In this document: positions 1 through 9,917 of the stretch, one piece after another | Numbering within the stretch: position 1 is the stretch's first letter | Layout: each line of letters opens with the position of its first letter | Source: Ilyomonas limi | GTDB lineage: Bacteria > Bacteroidota > Bacteroidia > Chitinophagales > Chitinophagaceae | Direction: 5' to 3' | Assembly: GCF_005233845.1 (NCBI RefSeq) | Contig: NZ_SZQL01000011.1 | Coordinates: forward strand, 155,475-219,474 | Length of the DNA stretch: 64,000 nt | Made by a program: the position numbers and the translations under genes | The notes under the pieces: generated by a model | What the model saw: only the letters and a program-made list of their open reading frames with translations | Databases searched by the model: none | What the model was told of the DNA's origin: nothing

Positions 1-2
1 CA

Positions 3-80
3 CAGCGGGAGGAATGGTCGCGTGAATGGCAGCGTGCCATCCGTGCTGCACAAGCCTGGGCAAATGATATGGGTGGATAA
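3..80 (+). CDS. glpK: glycerol kinase, C-terminal fragment (cut by window edge)
   Basis: Only the last 25 codons lie in the window, read in the third frame and ending at TAA 78-80. The tail contains EWQRAIRAAQAWAND, which resembles the family's C-terminal helix (in E. coli GlpK, GWKKAVKRAMAWEEHDE). GlpK phosphorylates glycerol to sn-glycerol 3-phosphate in the cytoplasm. The next two genes are glpD and glpF in the same direction, which supports the call. The identification rests on a short tail plus context, so it is probable rather than certain. Confidence 0.7.
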   Translation, partial: QREEWSREWQRAIRAAQAWANDMGG

Positions 81-212
81 ATGTTCTTGCGTACTTAATT
101 ATTACGACGGTAAAATATTCAACAATGCATCTTACTTTTTTAAACCACAATATACCTTTTCTATTCCTTACTCCACTTGTGGGGAAGGGTTAGGGATGGG
201 GCACTCACACCT

Positions 213-1709
213 ATGCTTCGCGACCAAATGCTCACTCAGCTACAGCAAACGCCCCAATGGGACATCGTTATTATTGGCGGTGGCGCTACCGGTTTGGGCT
301 GTGCGGTAGATGCGGCAAGCAGAGGTTTTAAAACATTGCTGGTAGAACAACACGATTTTGCAAAGGGTACTTCTTCACGCTCTACCAAACTGGTGCATGG
401 CGGCGTGCGCTATCTGGCACAAGGAAATATCAAGCTGGTAAAAGAGGCATTGCGCGAAAGAGCTTATTTACTGCGCAATGCACCGCATGTAACATCAACT
501 ATGGCTTTTGTTGTGCCAGTGTATAGTTGGTGGGATAAATGGTTTTATGGTATTGGTTTAAAAATGTACCAATTGTTGGCAGGCAAGCTATCCTTAGGCA
601 AAACAAAATGGCTGAATAAAAGAAAAACATTGCAGGAATTACCAGGTATTAATGATGAAAAATTGAAAGGTGGCATCCTGTATTATGATGGACAGTTTGA
701 TGATGCGCGACTGGCAATTGACTTAGCCAAAACAGCCATTCAGCAAGGCGCAACGGCGATTAATTATTGCAAAGCACAATCATTTATTAAACAAGATAAC
801 CGCATTACTGCTGTTGTAATAAAAGATGAAATAAACAACAACGCTTATACAGTAAAAGCCAAAACATTCATTAATGCTACCGGCGTTTTTGCCGATGCCG
901 TAATGCAAATGGATGAGCCACACAAAGACAATCTCATTGCGCCATCGCAAGGCATACATGTAGTGGTGGATAGGAATTTCTTCTCTGGTAATAATGCTTT
1001 GATGATTCCAAAAACAGATGATGGACGCGTACTATTTGCCGTACCGTGGCATAACAAAGTTATACTCGGCACTACCGATACACCTGTCAAACATATTAGC
1101 ATCGAGCCAAAACCTCTGGAAGAAGAAATTGGCTTTATACTGCACCATGCAAATAGATATTTAACTAAAACAATTACAAGAAAAGAAATCAGAAGCGTGT
1201 TTGTTGGATTAAGGCCTTTAATAAAGAAAGGCGGTAACGCTACTACTTCCTTATTGAGCAGAGATCACACCATCTTAGTTTCAAAAAGCCGGCTTATAAC
1301 AGTAAGTGGCGGTAAATGGACTACTTACCGCAAGATGGCAGAAGATGTAATTGATAAAGCTATTCAAATTGCACAGCTTCCACAAAAGACTTGTATTACC
1401 AGGCAGCTTTCTATTCAGGCGTCACGTATAGAAGCAGCAACTAACAGCAAAGATTTTTTACATGCCGGTTTTCATTATACAGCACAAGACATTCAATATT
1501 TTGTAACAGAAGAAATGGCAATAAAAGTAGAAGATGTATTGGCACGAAGGACAAGAATATTATTTTTAAATGCTACCATAGCAAGTACAGTTGCACCTAT
1601 TGTAGCACAACAAATGGCCAATCTGCTACAGCGAGATGAACAATGGGTACAAGACGAGATTACAACATTCACGCAATTAGCCAATCAATATCGCCTGGCG
1701 GATGCATGA
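213..1709 (+). CDS. glpD: glycerol-3-phosphate dehydrogenase
   Basis: FAD-dependent enzyme of about 498 residues that oxidises glycerol 3-phosphate to dihydroxyacetone phosphate at the inner membrane, passing electrons to quinone. The N-terminus carries the dinucleotide-binding motif DIVIIGGGATGLG, followed by GTSSRSTKLVHGGVRYL, typical of GlpD. Further on are TDDGRVLFAVPW and GGKWTTYRKMAEDV, and a C-terminal DAO_C-like helical domain. I chose ATG 213 (MLRDQMLTQLQ); the frame is open back to a TTG at 177, and ATG 228 is another option. It lies between glpK and glpF, so a glycerol catabolism operon is likely. Confidence 0.93.
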   Translation: MLRDQMLTQLQQTPQWDIVIIGGGATGLGCAVDAASRGFKTLLVEQHDFAKGTSSRSTKLVHGGVRYLAQGNIKLVKEALRERAYLLRNAPHVTSTMAFVVPVYSWWDKWFYGIGLKMYQLLAGKLSLGKTKWLNKRKTLQELPGINDEKLKGGILYYDGQFDDARLAIDLAKTAIQQGATAINYCKAQSFIKQDNRITAVVIKDEINNNAYTVKAKTFINATGVFADAVMQMDEPHKDNLIAPSQGIHVVVDRNFFSGNNALMIPKTDDGRVLFAVPWHNKVILGTTDTPVKHISIEPKPLEEEIGFILHHANRYLTKTITRKEIRSVFVGLRPLIKKGGNATTSLLSRDHTILVSKSRLITVSGGKWTTYRKMAEDVIDKAIQIAQLPQKTCITRQLSIQASRIEAATNSKDFLHAGFHYTAQDIQYFVTEEMAIKVEDVLARRTRILFLNATIASTVAPIVAQQMANLLQRDEQWVQDEITTFTQLANQYRLADA

Positions 1710-1767
1710 ATTATAAGGAATAATAACTAATCACTTTAATAACTGCATATCAAAAACCAAACTGAAT

Positions 1768-2475
1768 ATGACTCCTTTTGTAAGCGAATTTATAGGTACT
1801 GCTGTACTGCTCACGCTGGGCGATGGGGTAGTAGCTAATGTTGTATTAGCTAAAACCAAAGGCTTTAGTGGCGGTCTGACAGCTATTACTTTTGGCTGGT
1901 CCATTGCTGTATTTGCCGGTGTGCTGATCGCAGCCAAGGACAGCGGCGCGCACCTCAATCCGGCGGTTACGCTGGCGCTTGCCGCTTTGCACAAATTGCC
2001 CTGGGATCAGGTACCGGTTTACCTTGCCGCACAACTGCTGGGCGCTATGGCAGGCGCCCTCCTGGTGTGGCTGTCTTACAAGCAGCATTTTGATGAAACC
2101 CCTGATGCTACTACCCAACTGGCTGTGTTTTGCACCGCACCATCTATCCGTAATGCAACACATAATTTTATTACTGAAACAATAGGCACTTTTATTTTTA
2201 TGTTAGCCGTTTTGTATATCATACCACCATCGGATAGCTTAGGCTCTTTGGACGCGTTGCCGGTTGCGCTAATTGTATTAGGTATTGGTTTAAGCCTTGG
2301 CGGCCCAACAGGCTATGCTATTAATCCGGCAAGGGATTTAGGTCCACGTATCATGCATGCCATTTTACCTATCAAAAATAAAAGAGATAGCGATTGGGCA
2401 TATAGCTGGATTCCGGTTATTGCGCCAATCATAGGTGCACTTTTGGCTGCTTATGTGTATTGGCTACTACATTAG
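1768..2475 (+). CDS. glpF: glycerol facilitator (MIP/aquaporin family)
   Basis: Integral membrane channel of 235 residues with six predicted membrane helices and both half-helix NPA motifs: HLNPAVT in the first half and AINPARD in the second. An aspartate after NPAR is typical of glycerol-conducting aquaglyceroporins, whereas water-only aquaporins usually have serine there. It starts 58 bp after glpD and ends just before a terminator, so it is the last gene of the operon. Expected role: passive glycerol uptake feeding GlpK and GlpD. Confidence 0.92.
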   Translation: MTPFVSEFIGTAVLLTLGDGVVANVVLAKTKGFSGGLTAITFGWSIAVFAGVLIAAKDSGAHLNPAVTLALAALHKLPWDQVPVYLAAQLLGAMAGALLVWLSYKQHFDETPDATTQLAVFCTAPSIRNATHNFITETIGTFIFMLAVLYIIPPSDSLGSLDALPVALIVLGIGLSLGGPTGYAINPARDLGPRIMHAILPIKNKRDSDWAYSWIPVIAPIIGALLAAYVYWLLH

Positions 2476-2517
2476 TTTTACGATTACAAATACGTTCTAT
2501 TATCTTAATAAACTAAA

Positions 2518-2545
2518 AAGGCTCGCATGATTACGAGCCTTTGTT
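2518..2545 (+). terminator. intrinsic terminator of the glp operon
   Basis: Stem AAGGCTCG (2518-2525) pairs with CGAGCCTT (2534-2541) across an 8-nt loop, followed by a short T-rich tract. It lies 42 bp after the glpF stop. Confidence 0.8.
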
Positions 2546-2628
2546 ATATATAATCGACTGCTTGTTTGTGTATGGTTACTATGATATTTGAATAAGGTCA
2601 ATTCCAAATGCAAAACGAAATTAAACAA

Positions 2629-3531
2629 TTACTGGCCGGTTGCCAGCCACCTTGCAACTTGCTCACCTAATTGCTCAACAGCCATTTGTTCATAACGCTC
2701 ATTATCTTCCTTAGTCAGTATATCTTTCCATCTGCCATTGGTGCCTTTATTAATGAAGGTTTCAGAGCCGCCATCCCATGCTGCACCGCCCAGTGGAACA
2801 GTTTTGGCACCATTCTTTTTCATGTAATCAAAACTGCAATGCTTTAATATATCGTTCCATTTATTTTCATCAATATCAATCTCCAGAAAGTTAGCTATTT
2901 TCTCAATCTCGCGGGGCATGTTTTCTTTCAACTGCGCAAAATGTACCAGCATTACATTGGGTAAATGACGTATGCTCCACCAGCTACGGATATGCTCCCA
3001 AAAAGGCCAAAAAGGATAGCCATCTTTATCCATCCAATCACGGAAATACTGCGCAATATCGGGTGTTGGTTTTTCCAGTTTTGGACCTACCCTTCCTGGA
3101 GTTTCATTGATTAACTTGTAAAATAGTTCGTTACCATTGGCGTGATGGTTATATAAACTCCACACTACATCTCTGCCATCCCGGCCGATGTAAATGTATT
3201 TGGCTTTTTCAGAAAAAACGAGTGCATCTACCGGTAGGTGTGTTTTAACAAAACGGCGATGCGTTTGGCTTTCCAGTGCATCCAGCTTTATGTGGGCTTC
3301 GGGTATGCGAAGATCGAGCCAGGGCGACATATTAGAAACATCTACATCGGGCACACCATTAAAAATAAGCTGCGAAATAATTTGCTGCATCCAGGTAGTG
3401 CCCGATTTTCCATATGTTGCAATGATAATGTCGTCTGCTCTGAAATTAAAATGGTTCCAGATAGTAGAATCAAAATGGTGGCTGCGAAGTTCACGTTTCT
3501 TTCTCGGCAAGGCGAGTGTTTCTGCTGTCAT
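2629..3531 (-). CDS. PAPS-dependent sulfotransferase family protein
   Basis: About 300-residue cytosolic-type sulfotransferase expected to move sulfate from PAPS to a hydroxyl or amine acceptor. The 5'-phosphosulfate loop YGKSGTTWM is at residues 40-48, a catalytic-type histidine is in KTHLP (about residue 98), and the 3'-phosphate motif GRDGRDVVWSLYNH is at 116-129. A C-terminal KGTNGRWKD resembles the final PAPS-contact segment. The start is the ATG at 3531 (MTAETL); the frame stays open upstream, but that stretch is low-complexity and hydrophobic without a proper signal. It stands alone with no PAPS-synthesis genes nearby, and the acceptor cannot be told from sequence. Confidence 0.85.
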   Translation of the reverse strand: MTAETLALPRKKRELRSHHFDSTIWNHFNFRADDIIIATYGKSGTTWMQQIISQLIFNGVPDVDVSNMSPWLDLRIPEAHIKLDALESQTHRRFVKTHLPVDALVFSEKAKYIYIGRDGRDVVWSLYNHHANGNELFYKLINETPGRVGPKLEKPTPDIAQYFRDWMDKDGYPFWPFWEHIRSWWSIRHLPNVMLVHFAQLKENMPREIEKIANFLEIDIDENKWNDILKHCSFDYMKKNGAKTVPLGGAAWDGGSETFINKGTNGRWKDILTKEDNERYEQMAVEQLGEQVARWLATGQ

Positions 3532-3746
3532 AATTTTAAAAGGGTTTAGTTTTTTTTGTTTAGTCAAAGATGCAATAGGAAAGCAGCGGATGAAAAGCAG
3601 ATTCGGATTTACGAACAGAAAAGGAGGATGAATGGCAGAAAAGAATGAATGAACTGCAATAAAAAACATAACAATATGACTCTTATTGAAATAAGAGATG
3701 CTATTGTGTTTTATAAAATTGCTTTACGGTAGCTGATTTTTCATAT

Positions 3747-4181
3747 TTATTTACCAAAGCCAAACATATTGCCCAAGCCGCCGGTCATACCCGATAAAGA
3801 ATCTTTAATGCTATCGAGCGAAATGCTATGATCGTTTGGGTCCATGGCTTTATGTGCAAACTTTTGCAAAATGCCCGGAACAGCACCGGCTATAGCACCA
3901 ACTACAGCAGGTGGTAAATTAAACTTGCTTGCCAAACTGGCTGCTAATCCTCCGGTGATAGCACTGGTAGCGGTACTGCCCGATTCCACACCACCGGTAA
4001 ACTTTGATAGTAGTCCGCCAATGCCACCCTGCGCTGTGCCGGCCGCATTTTTCAAATGGTCTGTTATCTGGCTCGCTACTTCTTTGTGTACGGCATCTGC
4101 TTTATCGGCAGGTACAGCATTAGCTACCTGCGGATTGTTGTCAAGATGCTCTTTCACTAAATTTAAAATTTGATCGAACAT
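3747..4181 (-). CDS. conserved-looking small protein, DUF937-like
   Basis: A protein of 144 residues starting MFDQILNLVKEHLDNNPQ. An amphipathic N-terminal part with NPQVANAVPADKADAVHKEV is followed by glycine/alanine-rich stretches (GGIGGLLSKF, AITGGLAASLASKF, VVGAIAGAVPGIL) and a G/F-rich tail ending MFGFGK. This make-up resembles DUF937/YidB-like proteins, whose function is not settled. There is no signal peptide or clear membrane helix. I chose ATG 4181 over the upstream in-frame 4223 because it gives the family-like N-terminus. No neighbour suggests a role. Confidence 0.6.
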   Translation of the reverse strand: MFDQILNLVKEHLDNNPQVANAVPADKADAVHKEVASQITDHLKNAAGTAQGGIGGLLSKFTGGVESGSTATSAITGGLAASLASKFNLPPAVVGAIAGAVPGILQKFAHKAMDPNDHSISLDSIKDSLSGMTGGLGNMFGFGK

Positions 4182-4657
4182 AAATTTTTTATTTATTGAT
4201 TGGTAATGAGATAGTAAGTCCACATAAAACGCACCAAATTAAAATAAGCAACAGCAGGAAAAATAATTGTACATTTTTATAGTCAAATGGCAGGAAAAAT
4301 TTTACAAGGAAAAGCGGCAAGCAGGCGTTGCAAATAAAAAAGCTGGAAAGATTTTTGCACACTATGGTAGCATTTTAAATACTTGTGTGATGCCGGTAAA
4401 ATAATGTGGAAAAAGAAATGTTGTTGAAAAAAATAGAGTAATAACACGTTTGCGTAAAAGCTTTTTACAATAGCAATAAGCCACTTACGATATTAAACTA
4501 TTAATGCGTGCTTCGCTTACCAAACAACTGTTTTACATCAATATTTTAAAGCTTATAAGGGATTAAATACTACTTTTATCCCTTCGTAAAAGGATACGTA
4601 CCCACAGTATTTTTCTATCAATATCAACAATAACAATCAACACAATTAACTGTTTGT
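4182..4657. other. AT-rich intergenic region with a leader hairpin
   Basis: No convincing gene was found in these 476 bp between divergent genes. An inverted repeat AAGGGAT (4557-4563) / ATCCCTT (4578-4584) lies about 75 bp upstream of the PKD adhesin start and could fold in its 5' leader. No clear TAnnTTTG box was found for either neighbour. Confidence 0.4.
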
Positions 4658-7600
4658 ATGGTGCGTGCAGAGGAATGGCTGAAACACTTTGTTTGCCTGA
4701 TAGCTTGTGTGATCATAAGCTTTATGGCGGCAGCACAAACGGCTGATTTTACAGCAACACCCACCAGTGGCTGTTCCCCTTTATCGGTCATTTTTACAAA
4801 CACTTCCACTGGTTTTTCTGCAAATGCTACTTACAACTGGGACTTTGGCAATGGCAATTCTTCTGCTTTAAAAGACAGTGTAGGCGCACAATACAAAGAC
4901 GAGCATGATTATACCGTAACACTTACTGTAACAGATAACAATCAAACCTACACCAAAAGCACAACCATTACAGTATATAAAAAACCTCTGGTTGATTTTT
5001 CGGCAAATACATTAAACGGTTGTGCACCGCTGCCGGTTACTTTTACCAGCAACTCCACACCCGGTGATGGTACTATTGCAAGCTATTTCTGGGACTTCGG
5101 CGATGGTGCTACAGCATCTGGCACACAGGAAACGGTGCATACTTACCAATCGGCAGCAACTATTTCGCCCAGCCTTACGGTGACTAATAGTTTTGGCTGT
5201 TACAGTACCGCAAAAAAGACAGATTTGATACAAGTGCTTCCCTCTGTTAATCCGGCTTTTACCGCCTCGCAAACGGTATTGTGTACGGTAAATGATGCGG
5301 TCACTTTTATCAACAACAGCACCGGTGAGGGCACGCTCAGCTACCATTGGGATTTTGGAGACGGACAGACTTCAATAGACAAAGTGCCTGAACACCTGTA
5401 CAGCAGTAAAGGCACTTACAACGTAAAGCTGGAAGTAACCAACAGCGATGGCTGCACAGCAGATACGGCAATGCCGGCCTACATTAATGTAGCCAACTAC
5501 AATGCTGATTTTGAAGTACCGGCACTGGCATGCGAGCACACCAACATAACCTTTACTGATATAAGCAACCCGCAGCCTACTTCTTACACACAGCAGTTAT
5601 GGATAGTAGATGGGCAACAATTCAGTATAGATTCCAGCCAGTTTTCTTACAGCTTTACAGCAGGGCAGCATACAGTACAATTGATAGATGTTTTTGGCAC
5701 TTGTAAAGACACCGCTATAAAAAACATCACTGTACTGGAAAAACCAGCCATAACCGGCTTTGTGGTGAATATACAAAATACATGCGGTGCCCCGACAACT
5801 GTACAATTTAAAGATACAACAGCAAACATCACAAAGTGGGAATGGGATGTGGATAATACCACAAACAGCAATTTTGAACCAACCAATTTTACATCGGCTA
5901 CCTCCTACACCTATACTGCCGATGGTACTTACTATGCATGGCTGCGCACTACTAATGCTGCCGGTTGCACCGCCGAAATAGTACAACCAATAACCATTAA
6001 AAAAGTGAGTGCAGATATTCATAGTTCGGCGGGGCAATATGGGTGTGATAGTTTAACCACCACTTTTTCAGCCCTTTCATCGCAGGTAATAAAAGAAACC
6101 GTCTGGAACTTTGGTGATAACACACCTACCACAACCGATAAAACGCCAGAGCATGTTTTTAAGCAGCCGGGCGATTATCAGGTTATCCTCAATTACAAAA
6201 CTGCCGATGGCTGCAGCGGCGTGGCTACTTATACGGTACACGTTACGCCCAGACCAAAATTTGACTTTACTGCTGTGCCCGGCACTACGGTGTGCGGCAG
6301 TACGCCGGTGAGCTTTAATGTAACAGGCAGCAATCTGGATGGCAACTATTTCTGGAATTTTGGCGATCAGCCGGGCTATCGTCCCGGCACTATTGATCAA
6401 TCACACCAATACAGGTACGATTCTACGTTTACGGTTTCATTGGTTATTACTAAAGAAGGCTGCAGCGATACCGTTACTAAAAAAGATTATATTACGGTGC
6501 TGCCACCTTTCCCCAATATCCACAACCAGGCACACACCTGCGAAGGCACCCGTGGCCTGGTTACCTATGAGGATACAACAAAAGCAACTAACTGGAGCTG
6601 GGACTTTGGTGATGGTACACCAGCTTACACATACAATAGCCCGCAACAAATTATTCAGCATACGTATTCCAAAAGTGGTACGTATATCGTTAAACTAACA
6701 GCAAAAAGCGGCAACTGCACCGTAACAGATTCTGTAAATACATTTGTCTTGCTCAGGCAATCGCCGGTTTTAACTTCTACACTTACAGAGCTTTGCGGCA
6801 GTGATAACCTGCCGCTGGTTGTATCTGATGTAGAAACCAATCCCGCTGCTGTATTTTTTGGTTTTAACCACGACTACAATATGCTCTATGCGCAGTACCG
6901 GGACAGCAGTTTATTTGCAGGCACCTATACTTCTCCTGACGATGTATGGCGCAATACCTTTCATCTGGATTTAACTGATTTAGATAATACAAAAAAAGAC
7001 TTGCGTATTATTACTACTTCTTATTATTTTAATTGTCTGGATACCACCAATTATATCCCTATAAAAATAAAAGGGCCAAAAGCAGGGTTTGAAATACAGA
7101 ACAATGACAACTGTTTTAAAGATCCGCTCACTTTTACAGATACTTCTAAAAGTAGCAATGGCGCTGCTATTGTTAAATGGGAGTGGAATTTTGGCGATGG
7201 CAATACTACTGCAAAAATAAACAGCAATCCATTTGATTATCAGTACCAAACGCCCGGAACGTACAATATATTGCTTAGAGTAACAGATAAAACCGGCTGC
7301 ACCGATACTGCACAGCACACCATCAGGACAAACTTTCCGTTGGCAGCTTTTGAGATGTCGGAAAACCCGGTTTTGCCAGATTCAAATGTTTATTTTTATA
7401 ATCGCTCTGTGATCAGCGATACCAACAACTACAACAACAGCGCATTTACCTGGATGTTTGGTGATGGCACAATCATTAAGAATGTTTATCGGGATTCTAT
7501 TCCTGTACACCACTATGCAACAACCGGTGTAGATACCGTGATGCTGATAGCAAGAGATAACCTTACAACATGCAGCGATACCGCTGTACAATTGTTGTAT

Positions 7601-9625
7601 GTAAAAAACCTCAATCTTAATTTTACCTATACTACTGAGTTCGTCAATCCGGGCAGCGGTTGCCCACCCATAGTAGCAACATTTACCAGCACTACTGTAA
7701 ATACCAGCAGCATCAGTTGGGATTTTGGAGATGGCACTACCATTGGCAATAATGGTGTTCCACAACACACCTATAATAAACCCGGCAAATACAAGGTAAC
7801 ATTGTATGGCTATTTCAGGGATGGAACGGTGGATTCTGTTTTTCAATATATTACCATCCAGGGTCCGTATGCTACGCTAAGAGCAGATAAGCAATTTGTG
7901 TGCGGTGCACAACCCATTATGCTTACTGCACAGGCATCAAACGCTACATCTTATACATGGGATTTTGGTGATGGTACGCTTACCGGTGCTGCCGATACTT
8001 TTGCAGTACACAACTATCTCACGCCAGGTATGTACACGCCATCGCTGATTGTAAAAGACAGCAACAACTGCTCTTTTCCTTTTTTCCTCGAAAAACCTAT
8101 TATTATTGATACGTTGCATCTTGCCATACAGACCAGGCCCGAAGTTGTGTGCGATTCATCCATTGTTTTGTTTACGCCGGATATAATAAGTGTGGCAAAA
8201 GATGTGGCAAAAGTGCCATTACAATACCATTGGAGTTTTGGCACCGGCAAAGTAAAAGATACTGCAAACACAGAAAGCCCGGCTTTCCTGTACAGCAAAA
8301 CCGGTACTTACCCGGTAACATTGAGTGCAGCCTCGCCCTATGGCTGCGCCGCTGAAACCAGCGTTGATATTGTAGTAAATCCAACACCTAAGGCGGGCAT
8401 CAAAGGTCCCGCATCGCTGTGCCAGGATGATTGGGGCAATTTTATTGGCAGCGCTGATATATCCAACAACTCCCTTACCTGGGAATGGCATTTCCCCAAC
8501 GGCAGCACTTCCGCAGAACAAAAACCTGCGCAGCAGCAATTTATACACTCCGGCACCGATCCGGTAATGCTGGTGGTAAATGAAAACGGCTGCTACGATA
8601 CTGCTTATAGCCCGCTTACGGTATATGCCAAACCCCTTGTTAATTTACAACCTGTGCGGCCGCAAATCTGTGCAGGTCAATCTGTGCAATTAACGGCGCA
8701 CGATGGTATTAGTTACAAATGGACACCCAATAAAAGTATAAACGATAATACCATTGCCAATCCGTTCGTAGCGCCCGATAGCACTACGTTGTATAAAGTG
8801 GCTGTGACCAACAGTAATGGATGTGTAAATACCGATTCGGTAATGGTGCGGGTAGTACAACGGTTTGCAATAACTGCCATGCCGCTCCTGTATGTATGTC
8901 GCGGCAGCAGTGCGCAATTAAATGTATCGGGCGCCGACATATACCAATGGATTGAAGGCAGCGGACTGAGTAACACCAATACTTCCAACCCGGCTATTAA
9001 TACTACCACTGCTCAAACCTATAAAGTGGTAGGCTACGATAGCAGCCACTGCTTTACCGATACGGCTATTACCGAAGTGCGCATTGTTGAATTGCCAACT
9101 GTAAATGCCGGTAATAATATCAGCACTTTTGCCGGCTCACCGGTAACACTTGCACCTACCACCAGCCCCGATGTAACCGGCTGGAACTGGCAACCGGAGA
9201 TGTATTTAAGCTGCAGCAATTGTCCTTCGCCGGTAAGCATACCGCAGGCTAACATAACGTATGTAGTGCAGGTAAATAATGAATACGGTTGTGTGGCAAA
9301 AGATAGTGTGCAGATAAACGTATTGTGTAAGCAAAGTCTGATACAAATTCCATCGGCATTTACGCCTAATGGTGATGGAATTAATGAGCGTTTTAACGTT
9401 AGAGGGAGTGGGATTAAACAAATTAACCGCTTTGCTATATTTAACCGGGATGGTCAAATGTTGTTTGAACGTACCAACATGAGCGCCTACGATGAAAATG
9501 CCGGCTGGGATGGTACCTTTAAAGGTAAAGCGGTAGCTCCCGGCACGTACGTGTATATAGCATCTATTGTTTGCGCCACCGGCGAAGTATATCACTACAA
9601 AGGCACCGTAGTATTGATAAGGTAA
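4658..9625 (+). CDS. giant PKD-repeat surface protein with T9SS type B sorting domain
   Basis: A secreted protein of 1655 residues. A signal peptide (VCLIACVIISFMAAAQ) is followed by about 12-13 PKD-like beta-sandwich repeats, recognisable by recurring WDFGDG-type motifs (WDFGNG, WDFGDGAT, WNFGDNTP, WMFGDG, WSFGTG and others). The last ~90 residues (PSAFTPNGDGINERF ... GWDGTFKG ... GTYVYIASIVC ... KGTVVLIR) match the gliding-motility-associated (CHU_C/type B) domain that routes cargo through the type IX secretion system. It is expected at the surface or in the medium, perhaps as an adhesin; no catalytic domain is visible. The next gene is a SprE/PorW-like T9SS component. Confidence 0.92.
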   Translation: MVRAEEWLKHFVCLIACVIISFMAAAQTADFTATPTSGCSPLSVIFTNTSTGFSANATYNWDFGNGNSSALKDSVGAQYKDEHDYTVTLTVTDNNQTYTKSTTITVYKKPLVDFSANTLNGCAPLPVTFTSNSTPGDGTIASYFWDFGDGATASGTQETVHTYQSAATISPSLTVTNSFGCYSTAKKTDLIQVLPSVNPAFTASQTVLCTVNDAVTFINNSTGEGTLSYHWDFGDGQTSIDKVPEHLYSSKGTYNVKLEVTNSDGCTADTAMPAYINVANYNADFEVPALACEHTNITFTDISNPQPTSYTQQLWIVDGQQFSIDSSQFSYSFTAGQHTVQLIDVFGTCKDTAIKNITVLEKPAITGFVVNIQNTCGAPTTVQFKDTTANITKWEWDVDNTTNSNFEPTNFTSATSYTYTADGTYYAWLRTTNAAGCTAEIVQPITIKKVSADIHSSAGQYGCDSLTTTFSALSSQVIKETVWNFGDNTPTTTDKTPEHVFKQPGDYQVILNYKTADGCSGVATYTVHVTPRPKFDFTAVPGTTVCGSTPVSFNVTGSNLDGNYFWNFGDQPGYRPGTIDQSHQYRYDSTFTVSLVITKEGCSDTVTKKDYITVLPPFPNIHNQAHTCEGTRGLVTYEDTTKATNWSWDFGDGTPAYTYNSPQQIIQHTYSKSGTYIVKLTAKSGNCTVTDSVNTFVLLRQSPVLTSTLTELCGSDNLPLVVSDVETNPAAVFFGFNHDYNMLYAQYRDSSLFAGTYTSPDDVWRNTFHLDLTDLDNTKKDLRIITTSYYFNCLDTTNYIPIKIKGPKAGFEIQNNDNCFKDPLTFTDTSKSSNGAAIVKWEWNFGDGNTTAKINSNPFDYQYQTPGTYNILLRVTDKTGCTDTAQHTIRTNFPLAAFEMSENPVLPDSNVYFYNRSVISDTNNYNNSAFTWMFGDGTIIKNVYRDSIPVHHYATTGVDTVMLIARDNLTTCSDTAVQLLYVKNLNLNFTYTTEFVNPGSGCPPIVATFTSTTVNTSSISWDFGDGTTIGNNGVPQHTYNKPGKYKVTLYGYFRDGTVDSVFQYITIQGPYATLRADKQFVCGAQPIMLTAQASNATSYTWDFGDGTLTGAADTFAVHNYLTPGMYTPSLIVKDSNNCSFPFFLEKPIIIDTLHLAIQTRPEVVCDSSIVLFTPDIISVAKDVAKVPLQYHWSFGTGKVKDTANTESPAFLYSKTGTYPVTLSAASPYGCAAETSVDIVVNPTPKAGIKGPASLCQDDWGNFIGSADISNNSLTWEWHFPNGSTSAEQKPAQQQFIHSGTDPVMLVVNENGCYDTAYSPLTVYAKPLVNLQPVRPQICAGQSVQLTAHDGISYKWTPNKSINDNTIANPFVAPDSTTLYKVAVTNSNGCVNTDSVMVRVVQRFAITAMPLLYVCRGSSAQLNVSGADIYQWIEGSGLSNTNTSNPAINTTTAQTYKVVGYDSSHCFTDTAITEVRIVELPTVNAGNNISTFAGSPVTLAPTTSPDVTGWNWQPEMYLSCSNCPSPVSIPQANITYVVQVNNEYGCVAKDSVQINVLCKQSLIQIPSAFTPNGDGINERFNVRGSGIKQINRFAIFNRDGQMLFERTNMSAYDENAGWDGTFKGKAVAPGTYVYIASIVCATGEVYHYKGTVVLIR

Positions 9626-9874
9626 ATTTTTCTTCCCGCCTTCCACAGCCTGTATAGCAGGTAAGACATGCTCAGCATGACAAGGATAAAAGTGATTTCA
9701 AAATCAAACTGTTCCATTAAGCATCTTTCCAAAACATTTCTATTCTCCCCGAAAAAGAAAAATAATACTTGTTATAAAGCTCTGGTATGCTTCTGTTTAT
9801 AAAACATTGGTTTAGTGCGGGAGAACTCCTCCCCAATCAGGAATTAATAATACCTGAAAATAGGGTTTGTAAAA

Positions 9875-9882
9875 TATTTTTG
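9875..9882 (+). promoter_or_regulatory. candidate -7 box for the SprE/PorW-like gene
   Basis: TATTTTTG matches the Bacteroidota -7 consensus TAnnTTTG and sits 35 bp before the ATG at 9918. No convincing -33 TTTG at the right spacing was found, so this is tentative. Confidence 0.4.
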
Positions 9883-9917
9883 TTTGCTTTACAGTTATTA
9901 TACGAGAAAGTTATTGC

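Noticed and set aside
22..309. 95-codon plus-strand frame over the start of the window
   Set aside because: It overlaps the better-supported glpK tail in another frame and the start of glpD, and has no domain or signal.
4750..9350. Repeated segments that might suggest a tandem DNA repeat or CRISPR-like array
   Set aside because: They are coding repeats of PKD domains with diverged nucleotides; no regular spacer/repeat structure is present.
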